In this document: piece after piece, positions 8,164 through 17,078 of the stretch | Layout of the letters: each line of letters begins with the position of its first letter | How positions within the stretch are numbered: the stretch's first letter is position 1 | DNA from: Nonomuraea soli | GTDB taxonomy: Bacteria > Actinomycetota > Actinomycetes > Streptosporangiales > Streptosporangiaceae | DNA length: 64,000 nucleotides | Direction: 5' to 3' | NCBI RefSeq assembly: GCF_013761175.1 | Contig: NZ_JACDUR010000015.1 | Coordinates: 1 to 64,000 of the forward strand | Program-made: the position numbers and the translations under genes | The notes under the pieces: model-generated | Seen by the model: the letters and a program-made list of their open reading frames with translations, nothing else | Told to the model about the DNA's origin: nothing | Database searches by the model: none

Positions 8164-8385
8164 TCAGACGCGCGGGGACTCGCCCGTCGGCCTGTCGGCC
8201 GTGAGCACGTCCTCGCCACGAAGAAGGGCATGAACTTCCGATTCACGGAAGCGCCGGTGCCCTCCGGGGGTGCGGATGCTACTGATGCGGCCTGCCGCGG
8301 CCCAGCGCGTCACCGTCTTTGGGTCTACCCGGAAGAGGGCGGCAACCTCACCCGGGGTCAGCAGACGCTCGCTGCTACTCTCCAC
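8164..8385 (-). CDS. BldC-family MerR-like DNA-binding protein
   Basis: 73 residues from a GTG preceded by a GAGGGGGAGA ribosome-binding site. Motifs LLTPGEVAALFRVDPKTVTR and GHRRFRESEV are almost those of BldC, the small MerR-type helix-turn-helix regulator of Streptomyces development, and length also fits (about 68). An open frame continues upstream but lacks similarity and codon bias. It may be a paralogue rather than the BldC orthologue, so I give no symbol. Confidence 0.85.
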   Translation of the reverse strand: MESSSERLLTPGEVAALFRVDPKTVTRWAAAGRISSIRTPGGHRRFRESEVHALLRGEDVLTADRPTGESPRV

Positions 8386-8460
8386 CAATCTCTCCCCCTC
8401 GCATCCCGCTTCCTGCCAGCGGGCGGACAGGTAACCAGTGTGTCGAGCGAAGCCTGATTT

Positions 8461-8490
8461 ATCCGTGGTTTCAGCCAATGATCCACGGTT
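8461..8490. promoter_or_regulatory. Repeated element in bldC-like upstream region
   Basis: ATCCGTGGTT (8461-8470) and ATCCACGGTT (8481-8490) are imperfect direct repeats exactly 20 bases apart, and their cores CCGTGG and CCACGG are also inverted with respect to each other. The spacing of two helical turns suggests a regulator site. BldC proteins bind phased direct repeats, but this is not their known AT-rich motif. Confidence 0.3.
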
Positions 8491-8522
8491 GTTACCAGCT
8501 GACTGCCCGATTGTTATATGAT

Positions 8523-8622
8523 AGAGCCTCTTTGGGGCTCTCGTGGGTGTTTCTTTACGAAAGCACCTGACTGGGAACAGTAGCAGCGCACGCGCCGGAT
8601 GCGAAGAGCGGACACCCGCGAG
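8523..8622 (+). other. Highly structured element, candidate leader or small RNA
   Basis: A TATGAT box (8517-8522) is followed by a hairpin AGAGCC (8523-8528)/GGCTCT (8536-8541). Then 8540-8550 (CTCGTGGGTGT) can pair over all 11 positions with 8612-8622 (ACACCCGCGAG), with one G-U pair, enclosing 61 bases with further stems. It ends seven bases before the TAATCT box of the next gene. It matches no riboswitch class that I know. RNA existence is inferred. Confidence 0.35.
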
Positions 8623-8640
8623 GCCGAGTAATCTCGACCT

Positions 8641-8859
8641 GTGCATCCCGTCCTCGTTTACACCTTGTCCCGAATCGGCCTGTTCGTCGTCAGCCTCGGG
8701 CTTCTCTTTCTCCTCGGCGCCAGAGGGATTCTGCTCCTGGCTCTCGCCTTCGTGGTGAGCGGAGTCGCCAGCTATGTGCTGCTGTCGAAGCAGCGCGACG
8801 CGGTGAGTTCGAAGATCAGCAACAGGCTCGACCAGCCCAAGCCCACAGAAGGGGCCTAA
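8641..8859 (+). CDS. DUF4229 domain-containing membrane protein
   Basis: 72 residues from GTG. Two hydrophobic segments (about residues 8-28 and 30-46), then SKQRDAVSSKISNRL, the charged tail typical of the actinobacterial DUF4229 family. Function unknown; the family is often found near menaquinone and respiratory genes, as here. TAATCT (8629-8634) sits 6 bases before the start, so the mRNA is probably leaderless. Its stop overlaps the convergent gene by 4 bases. Confidence 0.83.
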   Translation: MHPVLVYTLSRIGLFVVSLGLLFLLGARGILLLALAFVVSGVASYVLLSKQRDAVSSKISNRLDQPKPTEGA

Positions 8860-10043
8860 GGCAGGGGGAACATGCCAATCCGGGCATGGTACTCCTGACC
8901 AAGCCGCGTTGTGTCACTACCGACGAGTAGACCGTCGCGGTGCGCAAGAAATGCTTTGACCCCGATGCCGCGTTCGCGACCGGGATTCCAGCCGAGCGCC
9001 TTTCCGGTCGTGGGATGAATCGCCCCGATGCCTTCGCGCTCCACCGCTCCGTGCCCCGCTGAATCGCGGCCGAACGGGTTGTCGAGCCACCGCTGGTGAC
9101 CACCCACATATACGGCCTTGCCGGTCACGGCCACCGAGTACAACGAGTCGCCGCCCGTGTGGTTGACCCACGTGGGATCGATGCCCGTGCCCTTGGCGTA
9201 CGTCTCGAACCTGGCCGTCGTGTCGCACATCTTGCCGGGCCCCGCCGGGCCGCCCGTCGTCACCACCGCGAAGTAGCGGCCGTCGGGCGACAGGTCCAGG
9301 CCGCGCACGTACGACGGGAAGACGTCCATGCACTCGGGCTCGTAGGCGTCGGTGTGCCAGTCGGCGACCTTCGCCGAGCCGGTGTCGATCACCCCCAGCT
9401 GCGGCCGCGGCAGGCCGTCGAGCGTGGTGAAGGTGCCGTCGACCACCAAACGGTCCTTGGAGACCGCCATGGCGTGGACCTTGACCCGCGGGGTGCGCGG
9501 CGCGCCCGCGACGATGTCGAAGGCCGGATCCGCCGCACCGGTGCCGGCGTCGAGCCTGGCCAGTGCCGTACGCGGGCGGACGAAGTCGCCGCCCACGTAC
9601 AACTGCGCGCCGCGGCGGGCCAGCGCGGTCACCATGCCGCCGGAGACCCTGGGAGAGAAGCCGCGTACGGCGCCGCCGTCCGACAGGCGCAGGCGGCGCA
9701 GCTTGGCGGTCGGGAAGTCGCCGCCCACGTAGACGGTGCCGTCGGCGCCCGCCGCCAGCGCGTGCACCGGACCGTCGAGCCCGGGCGCGAACGCCTCCTT
9801 GACGCGGCCGGTCCGCAGGTCGAAAGCGAACAGGTTGTCGCGCGGATAGGTCCTGCTCCTGGAGGCGTCGGCCACCTCGCTGAAGGATCCGCCCACGACA
9901 ACCGTGTCACCGACCAGGGCGAGCGCGTTCACGATGCCGTCGAGGACGTGCGGGGTGTAGTCGACAGGATCGGCGGTGACCACGCGGGCGTGGGCGACCG
10001 GAGTCATGGCGAGCGCCGCCGCAAGGACCGTACGGGCAATCAT
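8856..10043 (-). CDS. Secreted beta-propeller-like protein (delta-60 type repeats)
   Basis: 395 residues. A signal peptide (MIARTVLAAALAMTPVAHA) is followed by repeated blocks containing YVGGDF, VVGGSF, YVGGHQ and LVGSDT spaced about 50-60 residues, as in extracellular seven-bladed propellers of the delta-60 repeat type. No catalytic motif recognised. Probably exported and soluble or cell-wall associated. It is divergent from menG; an upstream TAGGAC lies about 7 bases before its ATG. Confidence 0.75.
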   Translation of the reverse strand: MIARTVLAAALAMTPVAHARVVTADPVDYTPHVLDGIVNALALVGDTVVVGGSFSEVADASRSRTYPRDNLFAFDLRTGRVKEAFAPGLDGPVHALAAGADGTVYVGGDFPTAKLRRLRLSDGGAVRGFSPRVSGGMVTALARRGAQLYVGGDFVRPRTALARLDAGTGAADPAFDIVAGAPRTPRVKVHAMAVSKDRLVVDGTFTTLDGLPRPQLGVIDTGSAKVADWHTDAYEPECMDVFPSYVRGLDLSPDGRYFAVVTTGGPAGPGKMCDTTARFETYAKGTGIDPTWVNHTGGDSLYSVAVTGKAVYVGGHQRWLDNPFGRDSAGHGAVEREGIGAIHPTTGKALGWNPGRERGIGVKAFLAHRDGLLVGSDTTRLGQEYHARIGMFPLP

Positions 10044-10130
10044 GCGCCAAGTCCTAGCACACTCTTTGTAACGACATTGCTACTTTACGCGTTTGCCCGT
10101 GCCGTGCGCGGGGCCGTCACGCGCGGCCTC

Positions 10131-10170
10131 TAGGCTTGACGCATGACCCGTAGGCTTGACGCATGACCCG
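10131..10170 (+). promoter_or_regulatory. Perfect 20-bp tandem duplication of the menG promoter and start
   Basis: TAGGCTTGACGCATGACCCG occurs twice back to back (10131-10150 and 10151-10170). Each copy has a TAGGCT -10 box and, 6 bases later, an ATG. The first ATG (10143) opens a 7-codon frame MTRRLDA that stops at 10164-10166, overlapping the true menG ATG (10163) as ATGA. The result is two -10 boxes, and an upstream micro-frame coupled to menG. Confidence 0.8.
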
Positions 10171-10876
10171 CGCCCAGTTGGACAAGAAGCCGCACGAGGT
10201 CGCCGCGATGTTCGATCGCACGGCCCGCCGCTACGACCTGGTCAACGACGTGATCTCGATGGGCCAGGTCAGGTTGTGGCGCAAGGCCGTCGCCTCCGCG
10301 GTCGACGCGGGCCCCGGCGAGGTCGTGCTCGACCTGGGCGCCGGCACGGGCACCTCCACCGACTCCTTCACCACGCTGGGCGCCAGGGCGATCGCCTGCG
10401 ACTTCTCCATGGGCATGCTCGCCACCGGCGTCCGCCGCAGGGGCGGCAACGCGCTGTCGGGCGACGGAGTGCCGTTCATCGCCGGCGACGCGACCCGGCT
10501 GCCGTTCGCCGACGACTCGTTCGACGCGGTGACCATCTCGGTGGCGTTGCGCAACGTCAACGACACCGAGGGGGCGCTGCGCGAGATGCTGCGGGTGACC
10601 AGGCCGGGCGGGAGGCTGGTGATCCTGGAGTTCTCGCACGTCACGATCAAGTCGTTCGATGTGGTGTATCGCGAGTACCTGATGCGGATGCTGCCGAAGG
10701 TGGCCAAGGTGTTCGGGTCGAACGACGACTCTTATGAGTACCTGGCCGAATCGATCCGTGACTGGCACGACCAGCCTTCGCTCGCGGCGGTCATCCAGCG
10801 GGCGGGGTGGGAGAGGGTCGCGTGGCGCAACATGTCGCTCGGAATCGTGGCTTTGCATCGCGGCTACAAACCCTGA
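10163..10876 (+). CDS. menG: Demethylmenaquinone methyltransferase
   Basis: 237 residues. It starts in the second copy of a 20-bp duplication. Motifs fit the UbiE/MenG family: MFDRTARRYDLVND at the N-terminus, SAM-binding DLGAGTGTSTDSF, SVALRNVND and RPGGRLVILEFS, then EYLAESIRDW. It methylates demethylmenaquinone with S-adenosylmethionine to give menaquinone. The neighbours, a menaquinone reductase-type flavoprotein, nuo genes and a polyprenyl synthase, support this role over ubiquinone, which actinomycetes lack. Confidence 0.94.
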   Translation: MTRAQLDKKPHEVAAMFDRTARRYDLVNDVISMGQVRLWRKAVASAVDAGPGEVVLDLGAGTGTSTDSFTTLGARAIACDFSMGMLATGVRRRGGNALSGDGVPFIAGDATRLPFADDSFDAVTISVALRNVNDTEGALREMLRVTRPGGRLVILEFSHVTIKSFDVVYREYLMRMLPKVAKVFGSNDDSYEYLAESIRDWHDQPSLAAVIQRAGWERVAWRNMSLGIVALHRGYKP

Positions 10877-10921
10877 TGCCACGTACCCGGTAAAAGGCGT
10901 TAGACTGCCGGGCGGTAAAGT

Positions 10922-10939
10922 TTGTGAAGACCTTCACAA
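10922..10939. promoter_or_regulatory. Rex-type operator upstream of menJ-like gene and nuo
   Basis: TTGTGAAGACCTTCACAA is a perfect 7-4-7 palindrome (extendable to 20 bp, 10921-10940). It matches the TTGTGAA-N4-TTCACAA form recognised by Rex, the NADH/NAD+ sensing repressor of respiratory genes. A TAGACT box (10901-10906) lies just upstream and a TAGGAC box (10950-10955) just downstream, so bound Rex would block either promoter. Confidence 0.8.
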
Positions 10940-10961
10940 AGCGTCAACTTAGGACAGTCCC

Positions 10962-12215
10962 GTGACCGTGCCAGCCGCACTACAGGCTGACGCCGACGTC
11001 ATCGTCGTCGGCGCCGGTCCCGCAGGCTCCGCTACCGCGTTCTACCTCGCCCAGGCCGGTCTGGACGTGCTTCTTCTGGAGAAGACGACCTTCCCGCGCG
11101 AGAAGGTCTGCGGCGACGGCCTGACTCCCCGAGCCGTCAAGCAGCTCATGAACATGGGCATCGACTTCGACGCCCCCGGCTGGGTGCGCAACAAGGGCCT
11201 TCGGGTGGTCGGCGGCGGGCACCGCTTCGACCTCGACTGGCCCCAGCTGGAGCGCTTCCCCGACTTCGGCCTGGTGCGCACGCGTCAGGACTTCGACGAG
11301 ATCCTCGCGGACAACGCTGTCAAGGCCGGCGTGCGCCTGATGCAGGGCGTCACCGTGACGGGCCCGGTCCTCGACGACCGCAGCGGCCACATCGTGGGCG
11401 TGACGACCAAGGACGGCGCCACCTTCAGGAGCCGCCTCGTGGTCGCCGCCGACGGCAACTCCACGCGGCTGGCCCTGGCGATGGGCCTGCACAAGCGTGA
11501 GGACCGCCCGATGGGCGTGGCCGTGCGCACGTATTACACCAGCCCCCGCCACGACGACGACTACCTGGAGATCTGGCTGGAGCTGTGGGACGAGGAGACC
11601 CTGCTGCCCGGCTACGGGTGGGTCTTCGGCGTCGGAGATGGCACCGCGAACGTCGGTCTGGGGTTGCTGAACACCAGCGACCACTTCAACAAGGTCGACT
11701 ATCGCGACCTGCTGCGGCGCTGGACCAAGAACATGCCGGCCGAGTGGGGCTTCACCGAGGAGAACATGACCGCGCCGATCCGTGGCGCGGCCCTCCCGAT
11801 GGCCTTCAACCGGCAACCGCACTACACCCGGGGCCTGGTGCTGGTCGGAGACTCCGGGGGCGCGATCAACCCGTTCAACGGCGAGGGCATCGCCTACGCC
11901 ATGGAGACGGGCGAGATCGCGGCCGAGGTCATCGCTCGGGCGCTGAAGGCGCCCGGGAGGGCCGAGCAGGAGCGCATCCTGCGGACCTATCCCAAGACCC
12001 TCAAGGACGCTTATGGCGGATATTTCACCTTGGGCAGGTTGTTTGTCGAGGCGATTGGGAAGCCGGGTCTGATGAGCTTTGGAGTACGGCACGGACTGCC
12101 GCACCCGAGGCTGATGCGCTTCGCGCTGAAGCTCCTTGGTAATCTCACCGACCGGCGAGGCGATGCGTCAGACCGGATCATCAACGCACTCTCGAAGGTC
12201 GCCCCGCGCGCATGA
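10962..12215 (+). CDS. menJ: Geranylgeranyl reductase-family flavoprotein, probable menaquinone reductase
   Basis: 417 residues from GTG. FAD-binding VVGAGPAGSATAFYLA near residue 15, EKVCGDGLTPRA, and VGDSGGAINPFNGEGIAYAM near residue 300 define the family. The mycobacterial member MenJ saturates one isoprene unit of menaquinone-9; archaeal and plant relatives reduce geranylgeranyl groups. The menG and nuo neighbours favour menaquinone as substrate. It is the first gene after the Rex-type operator and 55 bases precede nuoA, so all are likely one unit. Confidence 0.82.
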   Translation: MTVPAALQADADVIVVGAGPAGSATAFYLAQAGLDVLLLEKTTFPREKVCGDGLTPRAVKQLMNMGIDFDAPGWVRNKGLRVVGGGHRFDLDWPQLERFPDFGLVRTRQDFDEILADNAVKAGVRLMQGVTVTGPVLDDRSGHIVGVTTKDGATFRSRLVVAADGNSTRLALAMGLHKREDRPMGVAVRTYYTSPRHDDDYLEIWLELWDEETLLPGYGWVFGVGDGTANVGLGLLNTSDHFNKVDYRDLLRRWTKNMPAEWGFTEENMTAPIRGAALPMAFNRQPHYTRGLVLVGDSGGAINPFNGEGIAYAMETGEIAAEVIARALKAPGRAEQERILRTYPKTLKDAYGGYFTLGRLFVEAIGKPGLMSFGVRHGLPHPRLMRFALKLLGNLTDRRGDASDRIINALSKVAPRA

Positions 12216-12270
12216 ACAGATCAGCCACCCGGCAAACTTGTCAGTCACACATCCTTGAGGAGGCGTAGCG

Positions 12271-12630
12271 GTGGACCTTTATGTGCCCATCCTGGTGCTC
12301 GCCGTTCTCGCTGGAGGGTTCGCGGTCTTCTCCGTCGCGATCGCTCCTTTCACCGGTCCCAAGCGCTGGAACCGCGCCAAGCTTGACGCATACGAATGCG
12401 GCATCGAGCCGACGCCCCAGCCTGTCGGTGGCGGACGGTTCCCGCTCAAATACATGGTCACCGCGATGTTGTTCATCGTGTTCGACATCGAGATCATCTT
12501 CCTTTACCCGTGGGCCGTGTCCTTCAAGGCACTCGGGGTGTTCGCGCTGGTCGAGATGCTGCTGTTCATCGTGACCGTGCTCGTCGCCTACGCGTACGTG
12601 TGGCGGCGCAAGGGCCTGGAGTGGGACTGA
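12271..12630 (+). CDS. nuoA: NADH-quinone oxidoreductase subunit A
   Basis: 119 residues, GTG start with GAGGAGG upstream. Three membrane helices and the conserved YECGIEP loop carrying the quinone-site cysteine, then FDIEIIFLYPWA. It is part of the membrane arm at the quinone cavity of complex I. First gene of a complete nuoA-N set in the usual order. Confidence 0.95.
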   Translation: MDLYVPILVLAVLAGGFAVFSVAIAPFTGPKRWNRAKLDAYECGIEPTPQPVGGGRFPLKYMVTAMLFIVFDIEIIFLYPWAVSFKALGVFALVEMLLFIVTVLVAYAYVWRRKGLEWD

Positions 12631-12633
12631 GAC

Positions 12634-13185
12634 ATGGGACTTGAAGAGAAACTCCCCAGCGGATTCATCCTCAGCACTGTTGAGCAGGTCGCGGGCTGGG
12701 CGCGCAAGAACTCTGTATGGCCGGCCACCTTCGGTCTCGCCTGTTGCGCCATCGAGCTGATGGCCACCGGTGGCCCCCACTACGACCTGGCGCGCTTCGG
12801 TATGGAGCGCGCTTCCGCGTCTCCCCGCCAGGCCGACCTGATGATCGTGGCGGGCCGCGTGTCGCAGAAGATGGCGCCGGTGCTGCGCCAGATCTACGAC
12901 CAGATGGCCGAGCCCAAGTGGGTCATCGCCATGGGCGTGTGCGCCTCCTCGGGCGGCATGTTCAACAACTACGCCATCGTGCAGGGCGTGGACCACATCG
13001 TCCCGGTCGACATCTACCTGCCGGGCTGCCCGCCGCGGCCGGAGATGCTGATCGACGCGATCGTGAAGCTGCACGACAAGATCCAGAACACGAAGTTCGG
13101 CGCGCACCGTGCCAAGCAGATCGACGAGCTCGAGCTCAAGGCTCTGCGCCAGCTTCCGCTCATCGACCAGGGGACCGCCAAATGA
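12634..13185 (+). CDS. nuoB: NADH-quinone oxidoreductase subunit B
   Basis: 183 residues. Cysteines in GLACCAIELMA, MGVCASSGG and PGCPPRPE supply the four ligands of the N2 [4Fe-4S] cluster, which passes electrons to quinone. It sits three bases after nuoA and overlaps nuoC by four bases. Confidence 0.96.
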   Translation: MGLEEKLPSGFILSTVEQVAGWARKNSVWPATFGLACCAIELMATGGPHYDLARFGMERASASPRQADLMIVAGRVSQKMAPVLRQIYDQMAEPKWVIAMGVCASSGGMFNNYAIVQGVDHIVPVDIYLPGCPPRPEMLIDAIVKLHDKIQNTKFGAHRAKQIDELELKALRQLPLIDQGTAK

Positions 13186-13828
13186 CAGTGCCTGCCGTAC
13201 CTGAAGAGCCGGTGGCGCGTCACGGCATGTTCGGCGCCCACGACTCGGGCGACACCTCCGGTTTCGGTGGCCTGGTCGTCCGCCGCCCGCCGCAGCTGTC
13301 CACGCCTCGTCCCTACGGCGAGTACTTCGACGACGTCGTCGACACCCTCGCGCTCGACGACGCGATCGAGCGGGTCGTGGTCGACCGCGGCGAGCTGACG
13401 CTCCACGTCAAGCGCGAGCGCCTGCCGGAGGTCGCCCAGAAGCTGCGCGACGACGCGGCGCTGCGCTTCGAGATGTGCCTGGGCGTGTCGGGCGTGCACT
13501 ACCCGCACCTCGCGGGTGAGGAGCTGCACGCGGTGTACCACCTGCTGTCGATCACCCACAACAGGCGGGTGCGCCTGGAGGTCAGCGCTCCCGACGCCGA
13601 CCCGCACATCCCATCGCTCGTCGGCGTCTACCCGACGAACAACTGGCACGAGCGCGAGACGTACGACTTCTTCGGCATCGTCTTCGACGGCCACCCCGCG
13701 CTGACCCGCATCATGATGCCGGACGACTGGGACGGGCACCCGCAGCGCAAGGACTACCCGCTCGGCGGCATCCCGGTCGAGTACCGCGGCGCCGAGATCC
13801 CCGCGCCGGACCAGAGGAGGACCTACTC

Positions 13829-13832
<4 letters not shown>
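13182..13832 (+). CDS. nuoC: NADH-quinone oxidoreductase subunit C
   Basis: 216 residues from the ATG that overlaps the nuoB stop. Contains the 30-kDa subunit signature WHERETYDFFGIVFDGHP and KDYPLGG near the C-terminus. Peripheral-arm scaffold subunit next to NuoD. An open frame extends upstream through nuoB in another phase but is not coding. Overlaps nuoD by four bases, with AGAGGAGG before the nuoD start. Confidence 0.95.
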
Positions 13833-15135
<1,303 letters not shown>

Positions 15136-15139
<4 letters not shown>

Positions 15140-15792
15140 CTTACGCACCGGAAGTCCGAGAGCGTCTCGAGCGCGACGCCAAGGAGATCATCGGGAAGTA
15201 CCCGAAGACGCGCTCGGCGCTGCTGCCGCTGCTGCACCTGGTGCAGTCGGAGGACGGCTACGTCTCCGACGACGGCCACGAGTTCTGCGCCGAGATGCTG
15301 GGCATCTCCAAGGCCGAGGTCGTGGGCGTGTCGACGTTCTACACCATGTACAAGCGCAAGCCGATGGGCGAATACCACGTCGGCGTCTGCATCAACGCGC
15401 TCTGCGCGGTCATGGGCGGCGACGAGATCTGGGACGAGCTCAGCGAGCACGTCGGTGTCGGCCACGACGAGGCGACCGCCGACGGCAAGATCTCGCTCGA
15501 GCGCCTGGAGTGCAACGCGGCCTGCGACTTCGCGCCGGTCATGATGGTGAACTGGGAGTTCTTCGACAACCAGACGCCGCAGTCGGCCAAGCAGCTCGTC
15601 GACGACCTGCGCGACGGCAAGAGCGTCTCGCCGACTCGCGGCCCTTCCAAGCTCTGCTCGTTCAAGCAGGCTTCGCGCGTGCTGTCCGGCCTGCCCGACG
15701 ACCTGGCCGGTGACGGCCCGTCGGCCGCCGGAGCGTCGCTGGAGGGCCTGAAGGTCGCCAAGGCCAACGGATGGAAGGCCCCCGAGGCATGA
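15136..15792 (+). CDS. nuoE: NADH-quinone oxidoreductase subunit E
   Basis: 218 residues from GTG, with GGAGG 9 bases upstream. The thioredoxin-like [2Fe-2S] domain has cysteines in CINALCAVMGG and CNAACDFAP, the N1a ligands. The family is about 160-240 residues; the extra C-terminal part after SFKQASRVL is common in actinobacteria. Start and stop overlap nuoD and nuoF. Confidence 0.95.
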
Positions 15793-17078
15793 GCACTACT
15801 CTGACGCCGGTCCTCACCGCCAACTGGGACCAGCCGAACTCGTTCACCCTCGAGGGCTACGGGCCCTACGAGGCGGCGAAGAAGGCCCTGGCGATGGACC
15901 CCGACGCCGTCATCCAGGCGGTCAAGGACTCCGGCCTGCGCGGCCGAGGCGGAGCCGGATTCCCCACCGGCATGAAGTGGGGCTTCATCCCGCAGGGCGA
16001 CGGCAAGCCGCACTATCTGGTCGTCAACGCCGACGAGTCGGAGCCGGGCACCTGCAAGGACATCCCGCTGATGATGGCCAACCCGCACTCGCTGGTCGAG
16101 GGCGTCATCATCACATCCTTCGCGATCCGCGCCAACCACGCGTTCATCTACGTGCGCGGCGAGGTCCTCCACGTCATCCGCCGCCTGCACGCGGCCGTGC
16201 GCGAGGCCTACGAGAAGGGCTACCTGGGCAAGGACATCTTCGGCTCCGGCTACGACCTGGAGCTGGTCGTCCACAGCGGAGCGGGCGCCTACATCTGCGG
16301 CGAGGAGACGGCTCTGCTCGACTCGCTGGAGGGCTTCCGTGGTCAGCCGCGACTCAAGCCCCCCTTCCCCGCGGTGGCGGGCCTGTACGCCTCGCCCACT
16401 GTGGTCAACAACGTCGAGTCGATCGCCTCTGTTCCCTCGATCGTCGCCAACGGCGCCGACTGGTTCGCCGGCATGGGCACCGAGAAGTCGAAGGGCTTCG
16501 GCATCTTCTCGCTCAGCGGCCACGTGACACGGCCGGGGCAGTACGAGGCCCCGCTCGGGATCACGCTGCGCGAGCTGCTCGACATGGCGGGCGGCATCCG
16601 CGAGGGTCACCAGATCAAGTTCTGGACGCCCGGCGGGTCGAGCACGCCGATCTTCACCGACGAGCACCTCGACGTGCCGCTCGACTTCGAGGCGGTCGGC
16701 GCCAAGGGCTCGATGCTCGGCACCCGCGCGCTGCAGATCTTCGACGAGACCACCTGCGTGGTCCGTACGGTCCTGCGCTGGACGGAGTTCTACGCGCACG
16801 AGTCCTGCGGCAAGTGCACGCCCTGCCGTGAAGGCACCTACTGGCTCAAGCAGGTGCTCAAGCGGCTGGAGAAGGGCGAGGGCACGGAAGACGACCTCTC
16901 GCTCATCACCGACATCGCCGACAACATCCTCGGCCGCTCCTTCTGCGCGCTGGGCGACGGTGCGACCAGCCCGATCCACTCGTCGGTGAAGTACTTCCGC
17001 GACGAGTACCTGAAGCACTTCGAGATCGGCGGCTGCCCGTTCGACGCGAAGAAGTCCACTCTCTGGGGTGACTCATGA
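15789..17078 (+). CDS. nuoF: NADH-quinone oxidoreductase subunit F
   Basis: 429 residues. GRGGAGFPTGMKW is the NADH/FMN glycine-rich site and HESCGKCTPCREG with a later cysteine in FCALGDGA supply the N3 [4Fe-4S] ligands. This subunit oxidises NADH. I placed the start at the ATG overlapping the nuoE stop; an upstream frame adds six residues but lacks support. Confidence 0.96.
   Translation: MSTTLTPVLTANWDQPNSFTLEGYGPYEAAKKALAMDPDAVIQAVKDSGLRGRGGAGFPTGMKWGFIPQGDGKPHYLVVNADESEPGTCKDIPLMMANPHSLVEGVIITSFAIRANHAFIYVRGEVLHVIRRLHAAVREAYEKGYLGKDIFGSGYDLELVVHSGAGAYICGEETALLDSLEGFRGQPRLKPPFPAVAGLYASPTVVNNVESIASVPSIVANGADWFAGMGTEKSKGFGIFSLSGHVTRPGQYEAPLGITLRELLDMAGGIREGHQIKFWTPGGSSTPIFTDEHLDVPLDFEAVGAKGSMLGTRALQIFDETTCVVRTVLRWTEFYAHESCGKCTPCREGTYWLKQVLKRLEKGEGTEDDLSLITDIADNILGRSFCALGDGATSPIHSSVKYFRDEYLKHFEIGGCPFDAKKSTLWGDS

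Noticed and set aside
8523..8622. Known riboswitch class (c-di-AMP, cobalamin, SAM, guanidine)
   Set aside because: Conserved core sequences of these classes are not present.
8386..8646. N-terminal extension of the BldC-like protein to 160 residues
   Set aside because: BldC proteins are about 70 residues; a GTG with a good ribosome-binding site lies at the expected place and the extension lacks codon bias.
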